From positions 1 to 64,000 of the forward strand of contig VEPL01000032.1 in NCBI GenBank assembly GCA_012026885.1: DNA of 64,000 nucleotides. The letters are read 5' to 3'. The translations under genes and the position numbers were made by a program. Shown piece after piece: positions 45,362 through 57,955 of the stretch (position 1 is the stretch's first letter; every line of letters starts with the position of its first letter). The notes below the pieces were generated by a model. It searched no databases. It saw only the letters and a list, made by a program, of their open reading frames with translations, and was not told where the DNA came from. This DNA comes from Betaproteobacteria bacterium. Its GTDB lineage: Bacteria; Pseudomonadota; Gammaproteobacteria; Burkholderiales; Rhodocyclaceae.

Positions 45362-46720
45362 ATGCGCTTCAGACACCTGCTCCCTCTCCTGCTGGCCCCG
45401 GCCCTCGCGCTGCCGGCCGCCGCCAACCCGTTCGAAACGACGCTGAAGAACGGCCTGCGCGTCATCGTCAAGGAAGACCGCCGCGCGCCGACCGCCGTGC
45501 AGATGGTCTGGTACCGCATCGGCAGCATGGACGAGGTGGATGGCACCTCGGGCGTCGCCCACGTCCTCGAGCACATGATGTTCAAGGGCACCCCGACGGT
45601 CGGCCCGGGCGAGTTCAACAAGCGCGTCGCCGCCGCCGGCGGGCGCGACAACGCCTTCACCAGCCGCGACTACACCGCCTATTTCCAGCAGGTGCCCAAG
45701 GAAAAGCTGCCCGAGATGATGCAGCTGGAGGCCGACCGCATGCGCCACCTGAATGTCGAGGAAAAGGAATTCGCGCAGGAGATCAAGGTCGTCATGGAAG
45801 AGCGCCGCATGCGCACCGATGACAACCCGCAGTCGCGCCTGTTCGAGCAGATGAACGCGGTCGCCTTCCAGGCCCACCCGTACCGGCGTCCGATCATCGG
45901 CTGGATGAGCGATCTCGAAGCGATGACGGCAGCCGATGCGAAGGCGTGGTACGACGCCTGGTACGTCCCCAACAACGCCTACGTCGTCATTTCCGGCGAC
46001 GTCGACCACAAGGCGGTCTTCACGCTCGCCGAGGAATACTACGGGTCGCTCGCGGGACGCCCGTTGCCGGTGCGCAAGCCGCAGGACGAGCCGCAACAGG
46101 ACGGCACGCGCCGCGTCACGGTCAAGGCGCCGGCCGAGCTGCCGGTCCTGATCATGGCGTGGAAGGCGCCGGCGCTGCGCGACGTCGAGCGCGACCGCGA
46201 TCCCTACGCCCTCGAGATGCTCGGCGCCGTGCTCGACGGCCACGATGCCGCCCGCTTCAACAAGAAGCTTGTGCGCGAAGACAAGATCGCGCTGTCGGTG
46301 GATTACGGCTACGACGGCACCGCGCGCGGGCCGGGCATGATCATCCTCTCGGGCACGCCGGCGGAAGGCCGTACGGTCGCCGACCTGGAAGCTGCGCTGC
46401 GCGCCGAGATCGCCCGTGTTGCCCAGGACGGCGTCAGCGAGCCGGAACTCAAGCGGGCACGCGCGCAACTGGTCGCCCAGCAGGTGTTCAAGCTCGACTC
46501 GATGTTCGGCCAGGCGATGGAAATCGGCCAGGCCGAGTCGGCCGGCCTCTCCTACCGCCAGCTCGACCGCATGCTCGAGAAACTGCAACAGGTCACCGCC
46601 GCCGACCTCCAGGCCGCAGCCCGCAAGTATTTCATCGACGACACCCTGACCGTCGGCGTCCTCGACCCGCAGCCGCTCGACGGCAAGCCGCGCCGCGCGG
46701 CCGCTGCCACCCGCCACTGA
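45362..46720 (+). CDS. M16 zinc metallopeptidase (catalytic subunit)
   Basis: 452 residues, signal peptide (about 1-21, ending PAAA). Inverted zinc motif HVLEH (67-71) and a distal Glu in EIKVVMEERRMR supply the active site. Periplasmic processing-peptidase-like (pitrilysin) family. Ten bases upstream of a second M16 gene lacking the zinc motif, so the two probably form a heterodimer like mitochondrial processing peptidase. Confidence 0.93.
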   Translation: MRFRHLLPLLLAPALALPAAANPFETTLKNGLRVIVKEDRRAPTAVQMVWYRIGSMDEVDGTSGVAHVLEHMMFKGTPTVGPGEFNKRVAAAGGRDNAFTSRDYTAYFQQVPKEKLPEMMQLEADRMRHLNVEEKEFAQEIKVVMEERRMRTDDNPQSRLFEQMNAVAFQAHPYRRPIIGWMSDLEAMTAADAKAWYDAWYVPNNAYVVISGDVDHKAVFTLAEEYYGSLAGRPLPVRKPQDEPQQDGTRRVTVKAPAELPVLIMAWKAPALRDVERDRDPYALEMLGAVLDGHDAARFNKKLVREDKIALSVDYGYDGTARGPGMIILSGTPAEGRTVADLEAALRAEIARVAQDGVSEPELKRARAQLVAQQVFKLDSMFGQAMEIGQAESAGLSYRQLDRMLEKLQQVTAADLQAAARKYFIDDTLTVGVLDPQPLDGKPRRAAAATRH

Positions 46721-46729
46721 GAAAAGCCC

Positions 46730-49326
<2,597 letters not shown>

Positions 49327-49345
49327 GCGCAGCGGCAGCCTGAAG

Positions 49346-49375
49346 CAAAAAACCCGCGGAATCCGCGGGTTTTTT
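49346..49375. terminator. Bidirectional rho-independent terminator
   Basis: AAAAAACCCGCGG - AAT - CCGCGGGTTTTTT, between the ferredoxin gene (+) and the dynamin-like gene (-). The near 12-mer copy GTCGACTGCAAC follows at 49379-49390. Confidence 0.95.
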
Positions 49376-49398
49376 GTTGTCGACTGCAACAGTCCCGT

Positions 49399-51345
49399 TC
49401 AGGCTCGGCGCAGGCGCGCCTCGTCGGGCAGCAGCAGGTCGCGGATGCGGTCGACGACACCCTCGAGCGACTGGATCTGCTCGAGCATCTCCTTCTCGAC
49501 GCCCTCGAGCTCGTTGATGCGGTCCTCGAGCGTATCGGTCGCCTGGTGAATGCGCTTGATGCTCTCGAGGCGGCGCTTCAGCTGGATCTGGTGCTCGCGC
49601 ACCTGCGTCTCCATCGGTGCCATGATGGCGCGCAACCAGGTCTCGGCGTCGCGGTTGGCGCGTTCGAAGGCGCGGCGCACCAGAACGGCGACCTCCTCGA
49701 AGAACTTCTGCGTGATGTTGTGCTTGTCGGTCGTCAGCAGGCTGCGCATGCTGTTCAGGTGGCTGTTGCACCACGCCTCGAGGCGGTCGAGCTCCTTCTC
49801 GTAGCGCAGCAGCGAGAAGGTGGCGGGCGAACCGAGCTTGAGGCCATGCTCGACCGCGAATTTCTTGTACACCGCGTCCATCATGCTGGTGATTTCGGTG
49901 ATCTCGCCGCCCGAACGGGCGAGCGCCTCGCGCGAGCGCTTGAAGAACAGCGCCATCGAATCGGACAGGCTCTTGGAGAAGCTCGCATCGAGCATCGCCG
50001 TGCGCGTTTCCTGCGTCAGTTCGCGCAACGCGTCGAGGCCGAGGTGGCCGAACAGGTTGTTGGTCAGGGTCGAAAAGACGCTGCGCACCGCGTAATAGCG
50101 CTGCAGGCCGGACTCGAACTCCTCCTTCTCGGCACGCACCTTGCCCATCATGTAGGTGACCACGCCCTTGTTCTTGCCCCGCAACTCGGTCAACTCGTCG
50201 AGCTGCTCGCGCAGGCCGGCGAGACGCGACTCGAGCAGGCCGCGCACGCGCCGGCTGACCTCGCCGAATTCGCTCTCGGTGTTGTCGCGCACGATGTCCT
50301 GCTTGGCCGGGATCAGCTCGCCGGACAGGGCGGCTTCGAGCAAAGGCAGGCGGCTGCGCTCGAGCAGCACGGCATCGCCGTTGATCTTGGCGACCAGCCC
50401 CTTCTGCGCCGAAACCGGGAAGACCTGGCGCTCGGACAGCCCGAGGACGCCGGCACAGGAACTCACCTGGCGGCGGATCTCGCTGTCGATCTCGGCTTCG
50501 GACTTGAGCTCGTCCCATTGGCCGTCGATCTTGTTGAGGACGACGACGCGCCCGCGCCGGGCGGCGCCGCCATCGCCGATATGGTCCCTCCAGATGCTCA
50601 GGTCGGACTGGGTGACGCCGGTATCGGCGGCCAGGATAAACAGCACCGCATGCGCATTGGGCAGGAGCGACAGGGTCAGTTCGGGCTCGGTACCGATGGC
50701 GTTGAGGCCGGGGGTATCGAGGATGACCAGGCCCTGCTTCAGCAACGGGTGCGGGAAATTGATGACGGCGTGCCGCCAGCGCGGAATCTCGACCAGGCCG
50801 TCGTCGCCGGTGGGATAGAAGGCATCGTTGTGGGTGCCGGCATCGAAACCGAGCCGGCGCGCTTCGTCGGGAACGACGCGGATCATTTCGCTGACGTGGC
50901 GCAGGCCTTCCTGCATCGCCTCGGTCGAACCGACATCGAGCGGTATCACCGTCCATTCTTCCGGATAGCGCTTGTACTCGCTGATGCTGCCGTTCGATCC
51001 GCGCGTCGTGATGGGCAGCAGTTCGATGCGCGGCGGCCGCTCCGGGTCGAAGAGCAGTTCGGTCGGGCACATCGTCGTGCGTCCCGCCGACGAAGGCAGG
51101 ACGCGCGTACCGTAGTCGGCGAAGAAGATGGCGTTGATCAGTTCCGACTTGCCGCGCGAGAACTCGGCGACGAAGGCGACGTTGAGGCGGTCCTCGCGCA
51201 GGCGTTCGAGCAGTTGGGTCAGGCGCAGGTCGGTCTGCGCGTCGGAAAGGTCGTTTTGCCCAAGCCACTGGTGGAAGTCCCCCACGGCGTCGGACAGGCT
51301 CGAACGCCATTCGCTGTAGGCGGCAAACTGCTGGGCAAGGGTCAT
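49399..51345 (-). CDS. Bacterial dynamin-like GTPase
   Basis: 648 residues. GTPase domain about 50-310: G1 AEFSRGKSE (the first Gly of GxxxxGKS/T is Ala and the last residue Ser), G3 DTPGLN and G4 NKID. A long helical region (about 340-640) ends in a coiled-coil stretch (HQIQLKRRLESIKRIHQATDT). No membrane helix is obvious. Dynamin-like proteins remodel or protect membranes. A single-gene unit, convergent with the ferredoxin operon and 74 bases upstream of the mutM stop. Its membrane target is unknown. Confidence 0.9.
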   Translation of the reverse strand: MTLAQQFAAYSEWRSSLSDAVGDFHQWLGQNDLSDAQTDLRLTQLLERLREDRLNVAFVAEFSRGKSELINAIFFADYGTRVLPSSAGRTTMCPTELLFDPERPPRIELLPITTRGSNGSISEYKRYPEEWTVIPLDVGSTEAMQEGLRHVSEMIRVVPDEARRLGFDAGTHNDAFYPTGDDGLVEIPRWRHAVINFPHPLLKQGLVILDTPGLNAIGTEPELTLSLLPNAHAVLFILAADTGVTQSDLSIWRDHIGDGGAARRGRVVVLNKIDGQWDELKSEAEIDSEIRRQVSSCAGVLGLSERQVFPVSAQKGLVAKINGDAVLLERSRLPLLEAALSGELIPAKQDIVRDNTESEFGEVSRRVRGLLESRLAGLREQLDELTELRGKNKGVVTYMMGKVRAEKEEFESGLQRYYAVRSVFSTLTNNLFGHLGLDALRELTQETRTAMLDASFSKSLSDSMALFFKRSREALARSGGEITEITSMMDAVYKKFAVEHGLKLGSPATFSLLRYEKELDRLEAWCNSHLNSMRSLLTTDKHNITQKFFEEVAVLVRRAFERANRDAETWLRAIMAPMETQVREHQIQLKRRLESIKRIHQATDTLEDRINELEGVEKEMLEQIQSLEGVVDRIRDLLLPDEARLRRA

Positions 51346-51419
51346 GGCGGCACGACAGGACGTAGACCCGCGGAATGTATCACGGAATCAGGGACCTGGC
51401 CCTGCCGGCCGGGTGTCGC

Positions 51420-52244
51420 CTAATGCTGGCAGGCCGGGCACCAGTAGGTCGAGCGGCCGCCCTGGCGAACCTGACGGACAGTGCCGGCACAGCGCACGCA
51501 GGGCAGGCCGGCACGGTCATACACCGCGCAATCGACCTGGAAACAGCCGGCGCCGCCATCGCTATGCACGTAGTCGCGGATGCTGCTGCCGCCCGCGGCG
51601 ATGGCGTCGGAGAGGGTCTGCCGGATCGCCGGAACCAGTGCTTCACAGCGGGCGCGGCCGATGCGACCGGCTGCGCGCAGCGGCGAAATGCCGGCCCGGA
51701 ACAGGCTCTCCGAGGCATAGATGTTGCCGATCCCGACCACCAGGTGGCTGTCCATCAGCAGCGGCTTGACCGGGGCCGCACGGCCACGCGTCGCCGCATA
51801 GAGCCAGTCGCCGGTAAAGGCGTCGGACAGCGGCTCGATCCCGAGCACGGCGAGCAACGGATGCTCCGGCGCGCCGGCGGCCTGCCAGAGGACGACGCCG
51901 AAGCGGCGGGGATCGGAAAAGCGCAGGACCTGGCGCGCGAAGCTGAGGTCGACGTGGTCGTGGCGCTGTGCCGGTGTTCCGGAGGGTACGAAGCGGAGGT
52001 TGCCGGACATGCCGAGGTGGATGATCAGCGTGCCGTCGCCCGCCCCGCCGCGACATTCGAACAACAGATACTTGCCGCGCCGGTTTACCGCTGCGACGCG
52101 TGTACCTGCCAGGCGGCGGTCGAGGTCGGGCGGCACCGGCAGGCGCAGCCTCGGCGTGCGCACCGTGGCCCCGAGCAACACCGCTCCCTCGACCTCGGGC
52201 AGCAGGCCGCGCCTGCAAACCTCGACCTCCGGCAATTCGGGCAT
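51420..52244 (-). CDS. mutM: Formamidopyrimidine-DNA glycosylase
   Basis: 274 residues. Catalytic N-terminus PELPEVE (Pro2, Glu3 after Met removal), the helix-two-turn-helix and the C-terminal zinc finger CVRC...CPAC. Removes 8-oxoguanine from DNA. A MutT-type domain in this window (33470) serves the same oxidised-guanine defence. Divergent from the TPR gene at 52333. Confidence 0.97.
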   Translation of the reverse strand: MPELPEVEVCRRGLLPEVEGAVLLGATVRTPRLRLPVPPDLDRRLAGTRVAAVNRRGKYLLFECRGGAGDGTLIIHLGMSGNLRFVPSGTPAQRHDHVDLSFARQVLRFSDPRRFGVVLWQAAGAPEHPLLAVLGIEPLSDAFTGDWLYAATRGRAAPVKPLLMDSHLVVGIGNIYASESLFRAGISPLRAAGRIGRARCEALVPAIRQTLSDAIAAGGSSIRDYVHSDGGAGCFQVDCAVYDRAGLPCVRCAGTVRQVRQGGRSTYWCPACQH

Positions 52245-52332
52245 CGCTTGTTCCTCCGGACAATCCCCAATAACATCGCAAACTTACCGAATTCTATGCG
52301 CTCTAAGGCGCATCCCCTACCCGGAATCCCCC

Positions 52333-54036
52333 ATGCTCAGGAATATCGCCGTCGCCGTCGCCCTCGCTGCCGCCGGACCACTGGCGGCCGCCGAGCCACC
52401 GGCCAAGGCCCCAGCCGGAAAGGTTCATGCCAAGCGCATCCCGGCCGGCAGCAGCGAACCGATCGGACGCGTCGTCTTCCAGGCACTGGTCGGCGACCTC
52501 GCGCTGCAACGCGGCGAAATCGAGTTGGGGGTCAGCGCCTGGGCTGACCTTGCCCGCCGCACGCGCGATCCGGCGGCGCTCGAACGCGCGGTCGACGTCG
52601 CGGCCAGCAACCGGCAGATCGACCTCGCCATCGAGCTCACCCGCCTCTGGCTTGCCGTCGATCCCGACTCGACGCGCGCCCGCCAGGCCGAAACCTCGTT
52701 GCTGCTCCTCTCCAACCGCGTCGAGGAACTGGCCCCGACGCTGGCGCAATTGCTCGCCCGCGACCAGGCCAACCTGCCAGGCAACCTGATGCACCTCAAC
52801 CGGATGCTGGCCCGCCACGGTGAAGCCAAGACCATCCAGCGCGTCATCGACACGGTCGCCGCCCCTTATACCGGCCTGCCGGAAGCGCACTTCGCGATGG
52901 GCACGGCAGCGATCAGCGCGGACGACCTCGCGCGCGCCGAGGCGGAATTCCGCCGCTGCCTCGAGATGCGGCCGGACTGGGGATTCGCTGCCCTGGCCCT
53001 GGCCCAGGTGCTCGCCCGCCAATCGACGCCCCTCGCGGTGGCCAGCCTGCAGGACTTCGCACGCCGCAACCCGGGCAATGCCGAGATCAGCATCGCGCTC
53101 GGCCGCCTGCTCATCGGCGAGCGCCGCTACGACGAAGCGCGCCAGTACTACGAACAGGTATTCAAGGACAGTCCGGACAACCTGGACATCCTCTACCCGC
53201 TCGCCGCGCTGCGCATCCAGACCGGCGACCCCGAAGGCGCGCGCCAGCTACTCGACAAGCTGCTGGCGTCCGACTTCCAGGACAAGAACGCAGTCCATTA
53301 CCTGCTCGGCCAGCTCGACGAGGAGCAGAAGCGGCCGGATGCGGCCCTCGCCCACTACCGCGAAGTCAGCGGCGGCGAGCAGTTTCTCGCGGCGCGCACC
53401 CGCGCAGCGCGCATCCTGTTCGCGCAGGGCAAGGCCGACGAAGCGCGCGCCCTGCTCCGGGTCGAGCGAACCGGCACCGCGGAACACACCCAGATGCTCC
53501 TTGCCGAAGCGCAGATGCTCCGTGACGCCGGGCGCAGCGACGAGGCGTATGCCTTGCTGGGCAAGGCGCTCGCAGCCAGCCCGGACAACATCGACCTCCT
53601 CTACGAAACCGCCCTGATGGCCGAGCGCCAGGGCCAGCCCGACGTCCTCGAGAAGCATCTCAAGCGCCTTCTCCAGCTGAAGCCGGACCACGCGCATGCG
53701 CTCAACGCGCTCGGTTACTCGTATGCCGAGCGCGGCATCCGCCTCGACGAGGCTTACGACCTGATCCAGCGCGCCCTCGTCCTCGCCCCCGGCGACCCCT
53801 TCATCACCGACAGCCTCGGCTGGGTGCTCTTCCGCCAGGGCAAGAAGGAAGAAGCGCTGAAGGTCCTCGAGGATGCCTACCGTACCCGCGCCGACCCGGA
53901 GATCGCCGCCCACATCGGCGAGGTCCTGTGGACGCTGGGCCGCCGCGACGATGCCGTGCGCGTGTTGCGCGACGCGGCGCGCCAGTTCCCCGACAGCGAC
54001 GTCCTCGCCGCCGCGGTCAAGAAATTCGCCCCTTGA
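52333..54036 (+). CDS. Exported TPR-repeat protein
   Basis: 567 residues: signal peptide (MLRNIAVAVALAAAGPLAAA) and at least ten TPR units across about 70-560, such as ALNALGYSYAERGIRLDEAYDL. It is typically encoded just upstream of lolB in betaproteobacteria. Its TGA overlaps the lolB TTG. The position suggests an envelope-assembly role, for example outer membrane protein or lipoprotein handling. Unproven. Confidence 0.9.
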   Translation: MLRNIAVAVALAAAGPLAAAEPPAKAPAGKVHAKRIPAGSSEPIGRVVFQALVGDLALQRGEIELGVSAWADLARRTRDPAALERAVDVAASNRQIDLAIELTRLWLAVDPDSTRARQAETSLLLLSNRVEELAPTLAQLLARDQANLPGNLMHLNRMLARHGEAKTIQRVIDTVAAPYTGLPEAHFAMGTAAISADDLARAEAEFRRCLEMRPDWGFAALALAQVLARQSTPLAVASLQDFARRNPGNAEISIALGRLLIGERRYDEARQYYEQVFKDSPDNLDILYPLAALRIQTGDPEGARQLLDKLLASDFQDKNAVHYLLGQLDEEQKRPDAALAHYREVSGGEQFLAARTRAARILFAQGKADEARALLRVERTGTAEHTQMLLAEAQMLRDAGRSDEAYALLGKALAASPDNIDLLYETALMAERQGQPDVLEKHLKRLLQLKPDHAHALNALGYSYAERGIRLDEAYDLIQRALVLAPGDPFITDSLGWVLFRQGKKEEALKVLEDAYRTRADPEIAAHIGEVLWTLGRRDDAVRVLRDAARQFPDSDVLAAAVKKFAP

Positions 54037-54590
54037 GGCTCGCCGCAGCGCTGGGAGCATGCCTCCTCGCCGGCTGCGCGCTGGCGCCGACAACCCCGCC
54101 GCCGGCCCGCGACATGCTCGCCGCGTTCGCGGTCGACGCGCGCTTCGCCCTCGTTTTCGTTGACCCGGCACGGCGCGCCGACAACAGCGGCGGGCGCCTG
54201 ACCTGGGAGCACCGCCCGGACGGCGACCGCATCCTCATCGCCAACCCGCTCGGCATCGGCGTCGCCGAGATCGAGAGCGTACCGGGGCGAGCGACGCTGC
54301 GCGCCGCCGACGGCCGGAACGCCGAGGCAGCCGACGCTGACAGCCTGATCGCGGCGGTAACCGGCCAGCCGCTGCCCGCGCAGCGCCTGCCGGACTGGCT
54401 GCGCGGTCGCGGCAACGTCTTGGCCCGCGATGCCGGCGCGCGCCCGCTCCGCCTCGACGAGGATGGCTGGCGCGTCGACTTCAGTTATGCCGGCGATGCC
54501 CCGGACGCGCTGCCTTCGGCACTCGTCGTCGCGCGGCCCGGCGAGTTCGAGCTGCGCCTGCGCATCGACGAATGGCGGAACCTGCCATGA
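54033..54590 (+). CDS. lolB: Outer membrane lipoprotein LolB
   Basis: 185 residues from a TTG overlapping the upstream stop. Lipobox LLAGC (Cys about 15) and an 11-strand barrel-like domain with [14 protein letters not shown] and the conserved C-terminal [10 protein letters not shown]. It accepts lipoproteins from LolA and inserts them into the outer membrane. The lolB-ispE-tRNA-prs order supports the call. Confidence 0.87.
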   Translation: MRLAAALGACLLAGCALAPTTPPPARDMLAAFAVDARFALVFVDPARRADNSGGRLTWEHRPDGDRILIANPLGIGVAEIESVPGRATLRAADGRNAEAADADSLIAAVTGQPLPAQRLPDWLRGRGNVLARDAGARPLRLDEDGWRVDFSYAGDAPDALPSALVVARPGEFELRLRIDEWRNLP

Positions 54591-55432
54591 GCGCGTGGCG
54601 CTGGAACAGCGACTGGCCGGCACCGGCCAAGCTCAACCTCTTCCTCCACGTCACCGGCCGGCGGCCCGACGGCTACCACCTGCTGCAGACCGTCTTCCGC
54701 TTCATCGACCGCTGCGACACGCTGCGTTTCGCACCGCGCACCGACGGCGCCATCGTCCTCGCCACCCCGACACCGGGCGTCGCCCCCGACGACGACCTGA
54801 CCGTGCGCGCCGCGCGCCTGCTGCAGGCGGCGACCGGCTGCCGGCAGGGCGCCACGATCTCCCTCGACAAGCGCCTGCCCATGGGCGGCGGCCTCGGCGG
54901 CGGCTCCTCCGACGCCGCGACGGTCCTGCTCGCCCTCAACCACCTCTGGCAAACCGGCCTGACGAGGCCGCGACTGGAGAAGCTGGGCCTCGCCCTGGGC
55001 GCCGATGTTCCGGTCTTCGTGCACGGCCGCAACACCTTCGCCGAGGGCGTCGGCGAGGCCTTCACCGACGTCGACCTGCCGCCGGCGGCCTACCTGGTGC
55101 TGCATCCCGCGGTCCACGTCCCGACGGCGGCGATTTTCGGAGCCCCGGAACTGTGCCGCGCCACGCCGCCCATGCGCCCGGCGGACTGGCGTCCGGGTAT
55201 CGGCCGCAACGACCTCGAGCCGGTCGCCTGCGCCCGCTTCCCGGCAGTCGCCGGACACCTCGCGTGGCTGCGGCAGGAGGCACCGGCGGCACTGATGACC
55301 GGCTCCGGCGCCTGCGTCTTCGCCGCCTTCCCGGATACCGCAGCCGCTGCGGCCGTTTTCGCCCGCCTGCCGGCCGGAATGGCGGGCTGGGTCAGCACCG
55401 GCCTGGCGGCCCATCCGCTCGCCGAGCTGTAA
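54587..55432 (+). CDS. ispE: 4-diphosphocytidyl-2-C-methyl-D-erythritol kinase
   Basis: 281 residues, GHMP kinase. N-terminal [20 protein letters not shown] and ATP loop [14 protein letters not shown]. Fourth enzyme of the MEP isoprenoid pathway. The ATG overlaps the lolB stop; an in-frame ATG at 54572 is less likely. Followed directly by tRNA-Gln. Confidence 0.96.
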   Translation: MSAWRWNSDWPAPAKLNLFLHVTGRRPDGYHLLQTVFRFIDRCDTLRFAPRTDGAIVLATPTPGVAPDDDLTVRAARLLQAATGCRQGATISLDKRLPMGGGLGGGSSDAATVLLALNHLWQTGLTRPRLEKLGLALGADVPVFVHGRNTFAEGVGEAFTDVDLPPAAYLVLHPAVHVPTAAIFGAPELCRATPPMRPADWRPGIGRNDLEPVACARFPAVAGHLAWLRQEAPAALMTGSGACVFAAFPDTAAAAAVFARLPAGMAGWVSTGLAAHPLAEL

Positions 55433-55508
55433 CAAAAGTCTGGATTTCCCGGGGCGCATCCGGTAACATGCGCGCCTCGTCCGCTCGGCACCCCGCGCGG
55501 ACGACCGC

Positions 55509-55585
55509 TGGGGAGTCGCCAAGTTGGTCAAGGCACCGGATTTTGATTCCGGCATTCGAAGGTTCGAATCCTTCTTCCCCAGCCA
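55509..55585 (+). tRNA. tRNA-Gln (anticodon UUG)
   Basis: Cloverleaf with acceptor TGGGGAG / TTCCCCA, anticodon stem CCGGA/TCCGG with loop TTTTGAT (anticodon TTG), T arm GGTTCGAATCC and encoded CCA at 55583-55585. Lies between ispE and prs, a conserved betaproteobacterial position. A weak -10-like TAACAT is at 55464-55469. Confidence 0.96.
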
Positions 55586-55670
55586 GCATCCTTCGGGCAG
55601 GTCGCACGCCTGCCCGATTTTCATTGGGTCGGGCCGCTGCACGTGACGGGAGACCCGGAGGACGATGGGA

Positions 55671-56621
55671 ATGGCCTACAACAGCTTGATGGTCTTTACC
55701 GGCAACGCCAACCCGAAGCTCGCCGCCAACGTGGCCCGCGAGCTCAACGTCGACCTCGGCCGCGCCAACGTCGGCCGCTTCTCTGACGGCGAGGTCAGCG
55801 TCGAGCTGCAGGAACACGTCCGCGGCCGCGACATCTTCGTCCTGCAATCCACCTGCGCCCCGTGCAACGACAACCTGATGGAACTGCTGGTCGTCGTCGA
55901 TTCGCTCAAGCGCGCCTCAGCCGGCCGCATCACCGCCGCCATCCCGTATTTCGGCTACGCCCGCCAGGATCGCCGCTCGCGCTCGTCGCGCGTGCCCATC
56001 GCCGCCAAGCTGGTCGCCAACATGCTCGCCGCCGCCGGCGTCGACCGTGTCCTGACCATGGACTTGCATGCCGAGCAGATCCAGGGCTTCTTCGACATCC
56101 CGGTGGACAACATCTACGCGCTGCCCATCCTGCTCGAGGACATCAAGAAGCAGAACTACGAGGACCCGATGGTCGTCTCGCCGGACCACGGCGGCGTCGT
56201 CCGCGCCCGTTCGCTGGCCAAGCGCCTCGAATGCGACCTGGCGATCATCGACAAACGCCGCCCCAAGGCCAACGTCTCCGAGGTGATGAACATCATCGGC
56301 GAGGTCGAGGGCCGCACCTGCATCATCATGGACGACATGGTCGACACCGCCGGCACGCTGTGCAAGGCGGCCACCGCGCTGAAGGAAAACGGCGCGAAGC
56401 AGGTCGTCGCCTACTGCACCCACCCGGTGCTGTCCGGCCCGGCCGTCGAGCGCGTCAATGCCTCCGACCTCGACGCACTGGTCGTCACCGACACCATCCC
56501 GCTGCGCGACGACGCTGCCGCCTCGCCCCGCATCCGCCAGCTCTCGGTCGCCGAGATCATGGCCGAAACCATCCGCCGCATCAGCAACGACGACTCCGTC
56601 TCGTCGCTCTTCATCGACTGA
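55671..56621 (+). CDS. prs: Ribose-phosphate pyrophosphokinase
   Basis: 316 residues. PRPP-binding motif [12 protein letters not shown] and the FGYARQDRR flexible loop are present. Makes PRPP for nucleotide, His and Trp synthesis. Start at 55671: GGAGG at 55657-55661 is 9 bases from this ATG but only 3 from the in-frame ATG 55665. Upstream of rplY in the conserved order. Confidence 0.96.
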   Translation: MAYNSLMVFTGNANPKLAANVARELNVDLGRANVGRFSDGEVSVELQEHVRGRDIFVLQSTCAPCNDNLMELLVVVDSLKRASAGRITAAIPYFGYARQDRRSRSSRVPIAAKLVANMLAAAGVDRVLTMDLHAEQIQGFFDIPVDNIYALPILLEDIKKQNYEDPMVVSPDHGGVVRARSLAKRLECDLAIIDKRRPKANVSEVMNIIGEVEGRTCIIMDDMVDTAGTLCKAATALKENGAKQVVAYCTHPVLSGPAVERVNASDLDALVVTDTIPLRDDAAASPRIRQLSVAEIMAETIRRISNDDSVSSLFID

Positions 56622-56679
56622 GTTTTTTCAACCTTCCCGTTCTGGTCGCGGTTCGGGAAACTTTCTGGAGTATCAAACC

Positions 56680-57288
56680 ATGCAATTCGAAGTCATCGCC
56701 AATGCGCGTACTGTGCAGGGATCGGGTGCGAGCCGCCGCCTGCGTCGCGCCGGCACCGTTCCCGGCATCGTCTACGGCGGCAACGCCGCCCCGCTCGCCA
56801 TCGAGACCAACCACAACGACCTCCTGCTCAAGCTGAAGAAGGAAGCCTTCCATTCGTCGATCATCACTCTGGTCGTCGACGGCAAGAAGGAACAGGTCCT
56901 GCTGCGCGACACCCAGGTGCACGCCTACAAGCCGCTCGTCCTGCACATCGACTTCCAGCGTGTCGATGCCACCCACGAGCTGCACATCAAGGTGCCGCTG
57001 CACTTCGTCAACGAAGACACCGCGCCGGGCGTCAAGCTGGGCGGCGGCCTGGTCAACCACGTCATGACCGAACTCGACATCCACTGCCTGGCCAAGGACC
57101 TGCCCGAGTTCATCTCGGTCGACGTCGGCAGCCTCAAGATCGGCGAGAACCTTCACGTTTCCCAGCTCAAGCTGCCGGCCGGCGTCAAGGCCGTCCAGCA
57201 CGGTTCCGATGACCCCATCGTCGTCGGCATCGTCGGCAAGGGCGGCGGCGAGGAAGCTGCCGCCGAAGGCGAAGCGGCTGCCGAGTAA
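56680..57288 (+). CDS. rplY: 50S ribosomal protein L25 (CTC form)
   Basis: 202 residues: L25 5S-rRNA-binding domain ([17 protein letters not shown] at about 18-34) plus the C-terminal TL5/CTC domain and an acidic tail [15 protein letters not shown]. Start supported by TGGAG upstream. A 6-bp TTCCCG/CGGGAA hairpin lies in its leader (56634-56659). Confidence 0.96.
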   Translation: MQFEVIANARTVQGSGASRRLRRAGTVPGIVYGGNAAPLAIETNHNDLLLKLKKEAFHSSIITLVVDGKKEQVLLRDTQVHAYKPLVLHIDFQRVDATHELHIKVPLHFVNEDTAPGVKLGGGLVNHVMTELDIHCLAKDLPEFISVDVGSLKIGENLHVSQLKLPAGVKAVQHGSDDPIVVGIVGKGGGEEAAAEGEAAAE

Positions 57289-57309
57289 TCCCGGCTCCCC
57301 GCCCGCGAT

Positions 57310-57349
57310 GGCCGCCGCCGGCAAGATGCCGCCGGCGGCCGTTTCTTTT
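57310..57349 (+). terminator. Probable terminator after rplY
   Basis: A 14-pair GC-rich stem with one mismatch (57310-57340, loop AGA) is followed by a T-rich stretch, GTTTCTTTT. It ends eight bases before the pth ATG, so some read-through is likely. Confidence 0.7.
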
Positions 57350-57357
57350 CCCGCGCC

Positions 57358-57936
57358 ATGAACGCTCCCCGTCTCATCGTCGGTCTCGGCAACCCCGGAC
57401 CCGAGTACGAAGCCACCCGCCACAACGTCGGGTTCTGGTTCGTCGACCAGCTGGCCGACAAGCTGAAGGTAGCGCTCGCCCCGCAGGGCAAGTTCTTCGG
57501 GCGCGCCGCGCGCGCCGGGGAGACCTGGCTGCTGCAGCCGACCACCTTCATGAACCGCTCCGGCCAGGCGGTGGCGGCGCTCGCCAATTTCTACAAGATC
57601 ACGCCGGACGAGATCCTCGTCATCCACGACGACCTCGACCTGCCGCCCGGCGGCATCCGCTTGAAGCAGGGCGGCGGCAACGGCGGCCACAACGGCCTCA
57701 AGGACATCCAGGTACGGCTCGGTACGCCGGACTTCTGGCGCCTGCGCCTCGGCATCGGCCACCCGCGCACCCTCAACCTTGCCCAGCAGGTCGTGGACTT
57801 CGTCCTCCACCCACCGCGCAAGGACGAACTTCCGGACATCGAGCAGTCCCTGCACCGCAGCCTGCTCGCCTGGCCCCGCATCGCGGCCGGCGACTACGCC
57901 GGCGCCCAGCAACAACTGCACGGCAAAGCCGTCTGA
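57358..57936 (+). CDS. pth: Peptidyl-tRNA hydrolase
   Basis: 192 residues. [19 protein letters not shown] contains the catalytic His; [18 protein letters not shown] and [10 protein letters not shown] complete the signature. Recycles peptidyl-tRNA that drops off ribosomes. Followed 19 bases later by ychF, the usual pair. Confidence 0.97.
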   Translation: MNAPRLIVGLGNPGPEYEATRHNVGFWFVDQLADKLKVALAPQGKFFGRAARAGETWLLQPTTFMNRSGQAVAALANFYKITPDEILVIHDDLDLPPGGIRLKQGGGNGGHNGLKDIQVRLGTPDFWRLRLGIGHPRTLNLAQQVVDFVLHPPRKDELPDIEQSLHRSLLAWPRIAAGDYAGAQQQLHGKAV

Positions 57937-57955
57937 CCCGAACGAAGGAAAAACC

